Source: Hyphomicrobiales bacterium
GTDB taxonomy: Bacteria > Pseudomonadota > Alphaproteobacteria > Rhizobiales > Beijerinckiaceae
Assembly: GCA_017302635.1 (NCBI GenBank)
Contig: JAFLCX010000002.1
Span: forward strand, 310,001-374,000
Length of the DNA: 64,000 nucleotides
Direction: 5' to 3'
Below, in pieces: positions 38,380 to 46,519 of this stretch. A program made the position numbers and the translations under genes. The notes under the pieces were generated by a model. It saw nothing but the letters and a program-made list of their open reading frames with translations. It did not search any database and was not told where the DNA came from. The stretch's first letter is position 1; each line of letters opens with the position of its first letter.

Positions 38380-38913
38380 ATGACATCTTCCCCGGCCAAA
38401 ACCGTGCCAGACAGCTCCGCCTCGCCTCCCTCGCAGGGCCAGGGAAATCCCGGTATTGTGCCGGACTATGAGCTGATTGAACTGTTGTTCTTCGCCTATC
38501 GCGACTTTGTGGGCGAGCCGGATCGTTTGCTCGAAAAGCACGGTTTTGGTCGCGCGCACCACCGTGTGGTGCATTTCGTGAACCGCAACGAGGGGCTCAC
38601 CGTTGCGGAACTGCTCGACATTCTCGAAATCACCAAGCAGAGCCTCGCGCGTGTCCTGAAAGATCTGATCAGCGGTGGATTTGTCGAGCAGCGCTCTGGG
38701 CAGGAGGACCGCCGTCAGCGCCTGCTGTTTCTGACACCCAAGGGCAGGGCGCTCGCAGATCAACTGGTTGGTATGCAGAGCCGGCGTATCTCCCGCGCTA
38801 TTGCCGGTGCAGCGCCTGAATCGCGTGGCCTGATCGCGAAATTCCTCTCCGAATTGATCGATCGGGAACGGCCCGGTTCTGCCGGTCAACGCATTTCGAC
38901 CGGCACCATCTGA
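38380..38913 (+). CDS. MarR-family transcriptional regulator, PetP-like
   Basis: A 177-residue winged-helix regulator. A Pro/Ser-rich N-terminal segment of about 25 residues precedes helix 1. The recognition helix region reads LTVAELLDILEITKQSLARVL, with the wing FVEQRSGQEDRRQRLLFL near residues 100-115, which holds the DxR motif typical of MarR proteins. It is followed by an OmpR-type regulator and a kinase, the order known for petP-petR of Rhodobacter capsulatus, where both affect bc1 expression. The role here is inferred from that context. Confidence 0.85.
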   Translation: MTSSPAKTVPDSSASPPSQGQGNPGIVPDYELIELLFFAYRDFVGEPDRLLEKHGFGRAHHRVVHFVNRNEGLTVAELLDILEITKQSLARVLKDLISGGFVEQRSGQEDRRQRLLFLTPKGRALADQLVGMQSRRISRAIAGAAPESRGLIAKFLSELIDRERPGSAGQRISTGTI

Positions 38914-38961
38914 AGCCTGCGCTGGATTTTGAACGGTTTTCCGGCGAATACTCATCCCGCC

Positions 38962-39675
38962 ATGCACAAGATCGCCGTCACCGACGATTCGCCCCACCTC
39001 CTTGTGGTGGATGATGATGACCGCATCCGCGCGCTGCTGTCGCGGTTTCTCGCCGATCATGGCTATCGCGTCACCACCGCCGACAACGCTTCGGAAGCGC
39101 GCGCGCGAATGAGCGGCCTCGTGTTCGACCTCATCGTGCTTGATGTGATGATGCCGGGAGAAAGCGGTCTCGAACTCGCGAAATCCCTGCGGCAGAATTC
39201 GGCGGTGCCGATCCTGATGCTCACCGCCCGCGCCGAAATCGAGGACCGGCTCGCCGGCCTTCAGATGGGCGTTGATGATTACCTCACGAAGCCCTTCGAT
39301 CCGCGCGAATTGCTCCTGCGCATTTCCTCGATTTTGAGGCGCGTGACAGCCCCGCCGCCGCCGAAAATTTCGGAAGAGCCCGAGAGCGTCCGCTTCGGTC
39401 CCTACACGTACATTCTCGCGCGCGGCGACCTGCGCAAGGATGAGGAACCCGTGCGCCTGAGCGAGCGCGAGCGCGAGATCCTTCGCCTTCTGGCTGCCGT
39501 CAACGGCGAGACCCTGCCGCGCGAGGCTCTGGCCGAGACCGCCAATGCCGCCAACGAGCGCACGATCGATGTGCAGATCAACCGGTTGCGCCGCAAGCTC
39601 GAGATCGACCCATCGAACCCGGTGCACCTGCAAACCGTGCGCGGCATCGGTTACCGGCTGGTGATCGAGCGATGA
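38962..39675 (+). CDS. OmpR-family response regulator, PetR-like
   Basis: A 237-residue response regulator. The receiver domain starts LLVVDDDDRIR, with phosphoacceptor D61 (VLDVMMPGESG) and lysine in DYLTKPFDPRE. The C-terminal winged helix shows RLSEREREILRLL, RTIDVQINRLRRKLE and VRGIGYRL. ATG 38962 is chosen; TTG 38929 is in frame and neither has a strong ribosome site. The stop overlaps the kinase start by 4 bases. Confidence 0.9.
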   Translation: MHKIAVTDDSPHLLVVDDDDRIRALLSRFLADHGYRVTTADNASEARARMSGLVFDLIVLDVMMPGESGLELAKSLRQNSAVPILMLTARAEIEDRLAGLQMGVDDYLTKPFDPRELLLRISSILRRVTAPPPPKISEEPESVRFGPYTYILARGDLRKDEEPVRLSEREREILRLLAAVNGETLPREALAETANAANERTIDVQINRLRRKLEIDPSNPVHLQTVRGIGYRLVIER

Positions 39676-41183
39676 ACAGGCTCTGGCGCGCCCTCGGCTT
39701 GATCTGGCATGGGCTCGTTCGGGTCATTTCAGCCCTTGTCTTCGCGTTTCGCTTGCTCGGGCGAATGCTGCTGTTCGCGGGGAGGCTTCTGGGCAGACCG
39801 CTGATCTGGCTGGCCCAGACGGGGCCTGTGCGGGCTTTCTTCCGGCCTGTGCGCGCGCTGGAAGTCCGCATCGGCCGCAGCCTCAACCGGGTGTTGCCGA
39901 AAGGGCTTTATACCCGCGCGCTTCTCATCATCATCATGCCGATGGTGCTGCTCCAGACGGTCGTCGCCTATGTTTTCATGGAGCGACACTGGCAATCCGT
40001 CACCTCGCGCCTGTCGCAGGCCTTGAGTCAGGACATCGCCGCGCTGATCGATGTCTACGAGCAGTTCCCCGGCGAAAGCGGCACCAACACGATTATGCGG
40101 ATCGGCGAGCAACGTCTGGGCCTTGATATCGAATTCCTGCCGGCCGAGCCGTTGCCGCCGCCCTTGCGCAAGCCGTTTTTCGACATCCTTGATCAGGCGC
40201 TGTCGACAGAGTTGAGTCTGAGGCTGAAGCAGCCTTTCTGGATCGACACAGTCGGCCGGTCAAATCTGGTGGAAATCCGCATCCATCTCGATAGCAGCAT
40301 CATGCGGATCATCGCGCGGCGCAGCCAGGCCTATGCCTCGAACTCGCATATCTTTCTGGCCTGGATGGCCGGTTCGTCCTTTGTGCTGATTGGTGTTTCG
40401 GTCATCTTGCTGCGCAACCAGATCCGCCCGATTCTTCGCCTGGCCGAAGCCGCCGAGGATTTCGGGAAGGGGCGGGATGTCCAGTTCCGGCCGCGCGGCG
40501 CGCGCGAGGTGCGTCAGGCCGGCATCGCCTTCCTCGAGATGAAAAACCGCATCGAGCGCGCCATTGAGCAGCGCACGACCATGCTCAACGGCGTAAGCCA
40601 TGACCTGCGCACCATCCTGACCCGGTTCAGGCTCTCACTCACCTTCCTGCCCGAAGGACCGGAAGTGGAGGACATGAAGCGTGATATCGACGAGATGAGC
40701 CGCATGCTGGATGCCTATCTCGCTTTTGCACGCGGCGATGTGGCCGAGAGCCCGGAATCGACCGATATCCGCGCGCTGATCGAGACCTTCAAATCCGATG
40801 CCGAGCGGTCCGGGCATTTCACGACGCTGGATATCGAGGGTGACCCAGTCGTCAAGGTTCGCCCTCAGGCATTCCGGCGCCTACTGGGCAATCTGGTCTC
40901 CAACGCCGCGCGCTATGGCGACCGGATCGAAATCCGTGCGGTCCATGATGAGAAATACCTGACTGTCACGGTGGACGATGACGGCCCGGGCATTCCTCCC
41001 GAGAACCGGGAGGAGGCGTTCAAGCCGTTCCTCCGGCTCGATGTTTCACGCAATCAGGATCATAGCGGGACCGGGTTGGGGCTCGCGATCGCGCGCGACA
41101 TCGCTCGCGGGCACGGGGGAGACGTCATGCTCGAGGACAGCCCGCTCGGCGGGTTGAGGGCGCGGGTAAAGGTTCCAGCCTAG
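39672..41183 (+). CDS. Sensor histidine kinase, EnvZ-type
   Basis: A 503-residue kinase. About 75 residues of basic, amphipathic N-terminus precede membrane helix 1 (near 77-97). A periplasmic domain of about 130 residues, helix 2 (near 228-250) and HAMP follow. The phosphoacceptor is H310 in SHDLRTILTR, where the proline usual after HDLRT is isoleucine. The ATPase domain has NLVSNAARYG, DDDGPGIPPE and GTGLGLAIA. It is coupled to the PetR-like regulator by a 4-base overlap, so the two are a cognate pair. Confidence 0.92.
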   Translation: MNRLWRALGLIWHGLVRVISALVFAFRLLGRMLLFAGRLLGRPLIWLAQTGPVRAFFRPVRALEVRIGRSLNRVLPKGLYTRALLIIIMPMVLLQTVVAYVFMERHWQSVTSRLSQALSQDIAALIDVYEQFPGESGTNTIMRIGEQRLGLDIEFLPAEPLPPPLRKPFFDILDQALSTELSLRLKQPFWIDTVGRSNLVEIRIHLDSSIMRIIARRSQAYASNSHIFLAWMAGSSFVLIGVSVILLRNQIRPILRLAEAAEDFGKGRDVQFRPRGAREVRQAGIAFLEMKNRIERAIEQRTTMLNGVSHDLRTILTRFRLSLTFLPEGPEVEDMKRDIDEMSRMLDAYLAFARGDVAESPESTDIRALIETFKSDAERSGHFTTLDIEGDPVVKVRPQAFRRLLGNLVSNAARYGDRIEIRAVHDEKYLTVTVDDDGPGIPPENREEAFKPFLRLDVSRNQDHSGTGLGLAIARDIARGHGGDVMLEDSPLGGLRARVKVPA

Positions 41184-41268
41184 AATTTGGGTCCAGGAGG
41201 AGAGGCAGCGTCGGTCTACCGTTCGACCGTCGCGGACGCCGCGTTTTCTGCTCGCATGCCCGCAGACT

Positions 41269-41628
41269 TCAGAACAATCTTCCTCCCAGCGGAACATCGC
41301 GCTCTGGCATTGCCAGCACCACCTCTCCCGTCTCATCCGGGAAACCGAGCGTGAGGACTTCGGACATGAACTTGCCGATCTGCCGCGGTGGAAAATTGAT
41401 CACGGCGGCGACATTCCGACCGAGAAGAGTCTCGGGTGTGTAATGTTTCGTGATCTGGGCTGAGGATCGCCGCGTACCCAGCGGCCCGAAATCGATGGTG
41501 AGCTTGTAGGCCGGTTTCCGCGCTTCGGGAAACGCGTCGACCGCGATGATCCGCCCGACGCGGATATCGACCTTCATGAAATCATCGAACACGATCTGCG
41601 GCGCGATGCCGCGCGATTCATCTGCCAT
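41269..41628 (-). CDS. csaA: tRNA-binding domain protein CsaA
   Basis: A 119-residue OB-fold protein of the CsaA/YgjH type. The sequence [16 protein letters not shown] starts the fold, with [14 protein letters not shown] and [17 protein letters not shown] in the middle and VPLGGRLF at the end. The family has secretion-related chaperone activity in Bacillus subtilis and a tRNA-binding fold. It lies 20 bases after the stop of the tetR gene on the same strand, suggesting one transcript. Confidence 0.9.
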   Translation of the reverse strand: MADESRGIAPQIVFDDFMKVDIRVGRIIAVDAFPEARKPAYKLTIDFGPLGTRRSSAQITKHYTPETLLGRNVAAVINFPPRQIGKFMSEVLTLGFPDETGEVVLAMPERDVPLGGRLF

Positions 41629-41648
41629 ACCGGTACTCGGGAGTAAAC

Positions 41649-42356
41649 TCAGGCTGCATCACGTGGATCGATCCGCTCGTCATTGGGGCGCGCCCGGCGT
41701 CGCGTATCGCAGGCCGCGCGCATGAAGCCACGGAACGGGGCTGCGAGGCGGTTCAGCCCCTCGGCACGCGCCAGCACCCACTCGCCGCGCGCGAGTTCCT
41801 TGTCGAGCGCAGCCATCGTCTTGGTCAGGGCCGGGTCTTCCTCATCGAGGAAAGTCTTGAAGGCTCGCGCGAAAACCACGATCGCGCCCTGCACCTTCAT
41901 CGCGCCCAACGGGCCATTGGTCTCAATCCCGGCCGCTTCAAGCATGTAGCGCCATGAATTCAGCCCCTGCTGGTTGAGGGCGAGCAGGCCGAGCGGGTCG
42001 CGCTCCATGCCGAGTGTGATCGAGCGAAGAGCCGCGCGATAGGGCATCAGCGCATCGAAGCGGCGCATCATCACGTCAAGCACCCGTTCGCGCGGCGCTT
42101 CGTCGGACATGTCCTTCTGCGTACCATCCAGCACGATGCGATCGATGCGGCGCACGAAACTGCCGAGGATTGCTCCTTTCGAAGGGAACAGATCGCGCAT
42201 CTCGCCGAGCGACAATCCGGCCTTTTCAGCGATGCCTGAGAGCGAGATCATGTCCCAGGGTTCTTCCGCCGCGAGATGCATCAAGGCATCAATGGTACGG
42301 CTGCGTGGTTCGCCCTTGGGGGCTTCGGATGTGGTGGAGGCTGGCTTCTTGGCCAT
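41649..42356 (-). CDS. TetR-family transcriptional regulator
   Basis: A 235-residue regulator. The N-terminal helix-turn-helix reads [21 protein letters not shown] in part, then [19 protein letters not shown], with the tyrosine usual in the recognition helix replaced by Leu-Phe. The C-terminal ligand domain is helical ([18 protein letters not shown]). ATG 42356 has GAGGAG 7 bases upstream, whereas ATG 42362 would overlap it. A clean palindrome lies 27 bases upstream. The effector is unknown; csaA and proC are the neighbours. Confidence 0.82.
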   Translation of the reverse strand: MAKKPASTTSEAPKGEPRSRTIDALMHLAAEEPWDMISLSGIAEKAGLSLGEMRDLFPSKGAILGSFVRRIDRIVLDGTQKDMSDEAPRERVLDVMMRRFDALMPYRAALRSITLGMERDPLGLLALNQQGLNSWRYMLEAAGIETNGPLGAMKVQGAIVVFARAFKTFLDEEDPALTKTMAALDKELARGEWVLARAEGLNRLAAPFRGFMRAACDTRRRARPNDERIDPRDAA

Positions 42357-42382
42357 CGGCATGCTCCTCGTTTCCGTTGAAT

Positions 42383-42400
42383 TCTACCTTAGAAGGTAGT
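42383..42400. promoter_or_regulatory. Palindrome upstream of the tetR gene, putative operator
   Basis: Perfect 7-bp inverted repeat CTACCTT (42384-42390) and AAGGTAG (42393-42399) with a 2-base spacer. It lies 28-43 bases before the tetR start, in the 65 bases between tetR and proC. TetR regulators commonly bind such 16-bp palindromes next to their own gene. It lacks a T run, so it is a poor terminator for proC. Confidence 0.6.
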
Positions 42401-42427
42401 CCCGCGCCGCGCTGACGCAAGCCTTTC

Positions 42428-43246
42428 TCAGCCGGAAAGTGCTTTCGCGCGCGCTTCGGCCGCAGCGACGGCGCGGGTCATGAGCGCGGTGAGGCCATCA
42501 TCGTCACCCATCAGCACTTCGAGCGCAGCGGCCGTTGTGCCGCCCGGCGATGTGACGTTCCGGCGCAGGGTTTCCGGCGAGGTTTCGCTTTCCTGAAACA
42601 GCAACTCACCCGCGCCTTCGATGGTGGCACGCGCAAGCCGGGCGGCAATGGCGGGCTCAAGGCCCAGTTTCTCGCCCGCAGAAGTCAGAGCCTCGACAAG
42701 ATGAAAGACATAAGCGGGGCCCGAGCCGGAAACGGCTGTCACGGCATCGATCAGGCCTTCGTTGATCACCCATTCGAGGCGCCCCGTGGTTTGCAGGAGC
42801 CGCGTGACCAGAGCGCGATCATCATCGTTGAGGGCGCCTGTTGCATATGCTCCGGTGATGCCGCGGCCGATCGCGGCGGGCGTGTTGGGCATGGCGCGCA
42901 CGAACCGGGTCGTTGCGGGCAAACGGCGTGCGATATCGGCGATGGATTTCCCGGCCATGATCGAGACAACGACACTCTCGCCCGTGAGCCAGGGCAGAAT
43001 GGCGGGCGCGGCGGCATCCAGCATTTGCGGTTTGACAGAAACGAGGACCAGCTTCGCGCCACCCGGCCGGGCCGGATTGAGCGCGAAACCATGCCGTTTT
43101 TGCAGGTCGGCGAGCGCTTCGGACGGGTGAGGTTCGACAACGGCAATCGCGCTTGCTGGCCAGCCTCCTGCCAGCGCGCCGGCGAGCATCGCGCTCCCCA
43201 TTTTTCCGCAGCCGAAAATCAGCAAGTTGGGCGTGGCTTTAGGCAT
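42428..43246 (-). CDS. proC: Pyrroline-5-carboxylate reductase
   Basis: Last step of proline synthesis. The 272-residue product has the NAD(P)-binding GCGKMG (residues 12-17), SVKPQMLD, the conserved MPNTPAAIGRGITG near residue 110, and the C-terminal signature VTSPGGTTAAALEVL. I use ATG 43246 with GGA 9 bases upstream rather than TTG 43258. A terminator-like hairpin lies between the YbjN gene and proC, so proC probably has its own promoter. Confidence 0.95.
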   Translation of the reverse strand: MPKATPNLLIFGCGKMGSAMLAGALAGGWPASAIAVVEPHPSEALADLQKRHGFALNPARPGGAKLVLVSVKPQMLDAAAPAILPWLTGESVVVSIMAGKSIADIARRLPATTRFVRAMPNTPAAIGRGITGAYATGALNDDDRALVTRLLQTTGRLEWVINEGLIDAVTAVSGSGPAYVFHLVEALTSAGEKLGLEPAIAARLARATIEGAGELLFQESETSPETLRRNVTSPGGTTAAALEVLMGDDDGLTALMTRAVAAAEARAKALSG

Positions 43247-43261
43247 GGGCGTATCCAAACG

Positions 43262-43285
43262 GAAAAAGGCGGGTGTCCCCGCCTT
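43262..43285 (-). terminator. Terminator of the YbjN gene
   Basis: An 8-bp stem, AAGGCGGG (43266-43273) and CCCGCCTT (43278-43285), with a 4-base loop. Read on the minus strand it is followed by a run of T (A at 43263-43267). It lies 28 bases after the YbjN stop and about 16 bases before the proC start. Confidence 0.8.
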
Positions 43286-43313
43286 GTCTCATGCGATCGA
43301 ATGGGCGGCAAGG

Positions 43314-43814
43314 TCAGGCCTCGCCGGCCGTCTCGAACAGGATGGTTTCCATCGCCTCGCTCGCGCTCTTGCCGGCCCAGACGACAAACTGGAACGCCTG
43401 AAAGTATTTCTCGCAGGCCTCGACCGCGACCTTGATCAGCGCCTCGCATTGATCGGGCATGGGCGGAGTGCCGCCCGAGAGCAGCAGGGAATGACGGAAC
43501 ATCACGGCGTTCTCGCTCGACCAGAGATCGAAATGCCCCACCCACAACTGGGCGTTCACACGCCCGATCAGTTGCGCGATTTCGGCCTTGCGGCGCTCCG
43601 GAACCTTGAGATCGAAGGCGCAGGCCAGATGCAGCGCCTCGACATCATCGAGCCACGTGAAGCTCACGTGATAATCGCACCAGCTGCCGGTGATGGCGAT
43701 GGAAATCTCGTCCTGATCGTCTCGCTCAAATGCCCAGGAGTGCCGCGAGGCGATCTGCTCGATCAGATCGACCGGGTGTTCCTGCCTCCCGCCTTCCGTG
43801 CCGAGCAAATCCAT
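43314..43814 (-). CDS. YbjN domain-containing protein
   Basis: A 166-residue protein of the YbjN/type III secretion chaperone-like fold. The blocks are DEISIAITGSWCDYHVSFTW, RRKAEIAQLIGRVNAQLWVG and GHFDLWSSENAVMFRHSLLL in part. GAGG lies at suitable spacing before ATG 43814; the frame continues to 44000 but the extra residues look non-coding. Function in alphaproteobacteria is not established; Escherichia coli YbjN affects motility and stress responses. It ends with its own terminator. Confidence 0.85.
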   Translation of the reverse strand: MDLLGTEGGRQEHPVDLIEQIASRHSWAFERDDQDEISIAITGSWCDYHVSFTWLDDVEALHLACAFDLKVPERRKAEIAQLIGRVNAQLWVGHFDLWSSENAVMFRHSLLLSGGTPPMPDQCEALIKVAVEACEKYFQAFQFVVWAGKSASEAMETILFETAGEA

Positions 43815-44227
43815 TCTGCACCTCATCATGCCTGTCTGCGGGCACAGGAAAGCCGTGCCGCCGCAAGATGAATTGCGACAGCGTGCTGACCACGCCAAAC
43901 CCGAGAAACTTTCACGCCCCACTGGCACCCGCGAAAAACCACTCGCGCGCCGACGCGTACCGAGACTCCACGAACCCACTGAAATCAGGCCGCGAATCAC
44001 CCTAAAACGAAACTAGCATGGCTAGATTCGCCCTGTCCTCCTGAATTTTTGCAGGAGTTCAAGCTTGCGTCGGGCGTGTTCGTGGCCGCCTTCCGCGCCC
44101 GCTTCATCACGATGAACGTCAGGGATTACGGTTCAGGATTCGCGGGTGCGCTACAACCAGAAGAGGGGGAGTGATCCACAGCCCTCTCAGGATTTCCACA
44201 GAAGCCGGAGGGGCTTTCCAGTGGAAG
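43815..44227. other. 413-base gap without a gene between the YbjN and ubiK genes
   Basis: No convincing coding frame is seen on either strand. The region holds the promoter side of the YbjN gene. It contains a small palindrome CTAGC-ATG-GCTAG (44013-44025), a hairpin CTCCTG (44038-44043) with CAGGAG (44052-44057), and two DnaA-box-like 9-mers, TGATCCACA (44172-44180) and ATTTCCACA (44192-44200), 20 bases apart. None is strong enough to assign. Confidence 0.6.
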
Positions 44228-44485
44228 TCACTTCCTGGCCGCCAGTTTCTCTTCGAGAGCCGCAATGCGCTTCACGAGCATTTCGTTTTCGTCGCGGGCG
44301 AGAATCGCCATTTCGCGCACGGCCTCGAATTCCTCGCGCGTCACGAAATCGCTGTCGCGCAGGATGCGCTCGATCTGGCTCCGCGCGAAACTGTCGGCCT
44401 CGCGTCCAACGCCCTGCGCCACGCCGATCGCGCCGGTCATCACGCGGGAAAGTTCATCGAGAAGGCGGCTCGGGGGTTCACGCAT
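44228..44485 (-). CDS. ubiK: Ubiquinone biosynthesis accessory factor UbiK (BMFP family)
   Basis: An 85-residue helical protein. The N-terminal half is RLLDELSRVMTGAIGVAQGV and the C-terminal half is a coiled coil with the conserved TREEFEAVREMAILARDEN and LVKRIAALEEKL. This is the brick1-like BMFP family, shown in Escherichia coli to aid aerobic ubiquinone synthesis together with UbiJ. CAGGAG precedes ATG 44485. It is divergent from lgt across 113 bases, a common order in Hyphomicrobiales. Confidence 0.88.
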   Translation of the reverse strand: MREPPSRLLDELSRVMTGAIGVAQGVGREADSFARSQIERILRDSDFVTREEFEAVREMAILARDENEMLVKRIAALEEKLAARK

Positions 44486-44598
44486 GGCGCGCTCCTGAAG
44501 ATGGAAATCTTTGTGGCTGCTCACCTAGCACGCGAGCGCGCCTTTGGTTAGACAGATTTCTCGCGTTTTTCAGCCGCGCGAATAACCGGAAGGACCGG

Positions 44599-45420
44599 AT
44601 GCTTTTTCCCGATTTTGATCCCGTCGCTTTCTCGATCGGCCCGTTTGCGGTGCGCTGGTATGCGCTCGCCTATATCCTCGGGCTGATGTTGGGCTGGTAT
44701 TATGCGCGCCGGCTTGCGGGGAATGCGCGGCTCTGGCCCGCTGGCCTGAAGGCGCCTTCCGCCGCAGAGCTGGACGATCTCCTGCTCTACGCCGCGTTCG
44801 GTGTGGTGATCGGTGGTCGGCTGGGTTTTTGTTTTTTCTACCACCCGGGGTATTTTCTCGCCAATCCACTCGCGATCCTGCTCGAAATCCGCGAGGGAGG
44901 GATGTCGTTCCACGGCGGCCTGTTCGGGGCGGCTGCCGGTGTCCTGATCTGGGCGGAACGGTGCGGGCTTCAACCACTCGCGATGCTCGATATCGCCGCT
45001 GTCGTGGCTCCCATCGGGTTGCTGCTTGGGCGGGTCGCGAATTTCGTCAATGCCGAACTCTGGGGGCGGGTGACGGATGTGCCATGGGGCGTGATTTTTC
45101 CGCGTGGGGGGCCGCTGCCGCGCCATCCAAGCCAGCTCTATGAGGCTGCGAGTGAGGGTTTGCTGCTGCTCATCGTGCTTGCGGTTCTAGTGCGCCGCGA
45201 TGGCTTCTCGCATCCGGGCCGCCTCGCCGGGGTTTTCGGTGCCGGCTATGCGATTTCGCGGATATCCTGCGAATTCTTCCGCGAACCAGATCGTCACCTC
45301 GGCTTTCTGTTTGGCGGATGGCTCACGATGGGCATGCTGCTCTCGCTGCCGATGCTGTTGATCGGGCTCTGGCTGATTCTCAACTCGAAGCCCGTTGTGG
45401 CGGGAGCGGCGCATGGCTGA
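44599..45420 (+). CDS. lgt: Prolipoprotein diacylglyceryl transferase
   Basis: Transfers diacylglycerol to the lipobox cysteine of prolipoproteins at the inner membrane. The 273-residue product has seven hydrophobic helices, the conserved GGRLGFCFFY, GGMSFHGGLFG and the signature GRVANFVNAELWG. ATG 44599 follows GGAAGGA; the frame extends upstream but the added residues are not conserved. Its clients in this window include the lipoproteins at 29793, 32041 and 53329. It overlaps midA by 8 bases. Confidence 0.96.
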   Translation: MLFPDFDPVAFSIGPFAVRWYALAYILGLMLGWYYARRLAGNARLWPAGLKAPSAAELDDLLLYAAFGVVIGGRLGFCFFYHPGYFLANPLAILLEIREGGMSFHGGLFGAAAGVLIWAERCGLQPLAMLDIAAVVAPIGLLLGRVANFVNAELWGRVTDVPWGVIFPRGGPLPRHPSQLYEAASEGLLLLIVLAVLVRRDGFSHPGRLAGVFGAGYAISRISCEFFREPDRHLGFLFGGWLTMGMLLSLPMLLIGLWLILNSKPVVAGAAHG

Positions 45421-46519
45421 GGGGCTTTCGACACTGCTCGCGCAGGAGATCGCGGCGCTGATTGCGGCGGAAGGGCCGCTGCCGCTTGATCGCTTCATGG
45501 CGATGGCTCTGGGGCATCCGCGTTACGGCTACTACATGACGCGCGACCCGTTTGGCGCAAGCGGGGATTTCATCACCGCGCCGGAAATCAGCCAGATCTT
45601 CGGCGAATTGCTTGGGCTCTCCCTCGCCATCACCTGGCAGAATATGGGATCGCCGGGCGAAGTGGCTCTTGTGGAACTCGGCCCAGGTCGTGGCACCTTG
45701 ATGGCCGATGCCCTGCGGGCTGCCAAGGCCATTCCTGCCTTCGTGGAAGCGCTGGAGCCGCACCTGGTCGAAACCAGTCCTGTTCTGATGCGGGCTCAGG
45801 GCGCGAAGCTCGCTGAGGCGGGCCATGAAGGGCAGTGGCACCAGACCATTGAAACCCTGCCGGATGACCGCCCCTTGCTCATTCTGGCCAATGAGTTTTT
45901 CGATGCCTTGCCCGTGCGTCAGTTCCAGCATCTCGCAAGTGGCTGGCATGAGCGGCTGGTCGGGCTGGGGCCGGAGGGGGGCCTCGCGATCGGGGTTGCC
46001 GAGCAGCCGGCGGCGAATATCCCGTTTTCGGGCCCTGCCGGGGCGATCTTTGAAACATCGCCAGTCTCGCTCGACATCATGCGCCGTCTCGGCGAGCGCC
46101 TCGCCACACAGGGCGGGGCCATGATTGCGGTCGATTACGGCCATGCAAAGAGCGGCTTCGGCGATACACTTCAGGCGGTGAAAGCGCACCAGTTCGTGCC
46201 GATCCTGACCGATCCGGGCGAGGTGGATATCACAGCGCATGTCGATTTCGCGATGCTCGCGATCGCGGCGCGTCGGGGCGGGGCCGAGGCGCACCCGCTG
46301 CTCTCGCAGGCCACTCTGCTCGAACGGCTCGGCATTGCCCATCGGGCTGAAATCCTCAAGCGGAAAGCCGAAAAGCCCGACGAGATCGATCGTGCGGTCT
46401 CGCGCCTTGCGGGCACGGATGAGCATGCGATGGGCCTTCTGTTCAAGGCGCTGGCCATCACCTCTCCCGGTCTCGCGCCTCCACCCGGTTTTGAAACTCC
46501 CGACCCCCGGCTTGCCTGA
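45413..46519 (+). CDS. Class I SAM-dependent methyltransferase, MidA/NDUFAF7 family
   Basis: A 368-residue methyltransferase. Family blocks are LDRFMAMALGHPRYGYYM, DFITAPEISQIFGELLG, the SAM-binding LVELGPGRGTLMADAL and LANEFFDALPVRQF. The human relative NDUFAF7 methylates an arginine of complex I; the bacterial target is not established here. The start overlaps the lgt stop, and its own stop overlaps the pgeF ATG by one base, so lgt-midA-pgeF is one coupled unit. Confidence 0.9.
   Translation: MAEGLSTLLAQEIAALIAAEGPLPLDRFMAMALGHPRYGYYMTRDPFGASGDFITAPEISQIFGELLGLSLAITWQNMGSPGEVALVELGPGRGTLMADALRAAKAIPAFVEALEPHLVETSPVLMRAQGAKLAEAGHEGQWHQTIETLPDDRPLLILANEFFDALPVRQFQHLASGWHERLVGLGPEGGLAIGVAEQPAANIPFSGPAGAIFETSPVSLDIMRRLGERLATQGGAMIAVDYGHAKSGFGDTLQAVKAHQFVPILTDPGEVDITAHVDFAMLAIAARRGGAEAHPLLSQATLLERLGIAHRAEILKRKAEKPDEIDRAVSRLAGTDEHAMGLLFKALAITSPGLAPPPGFETPDPRLA

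Noticed and set aside
38086..39633. Upstream extension of the ilvE frame by about 516 codons
   Set aside because: The extension is antisense to the marR and response regulator genes, and IlvE has a normal N-terminus at 38085 with its own ribosome site.
44172..44200. Chromosomal origin of replication
   Set aside because: Only two imperfect DnaA boxes, no AT-rich unwinding element and no dnaA, hemE or parAB genes nearby. Kept only as a low-interest observation.
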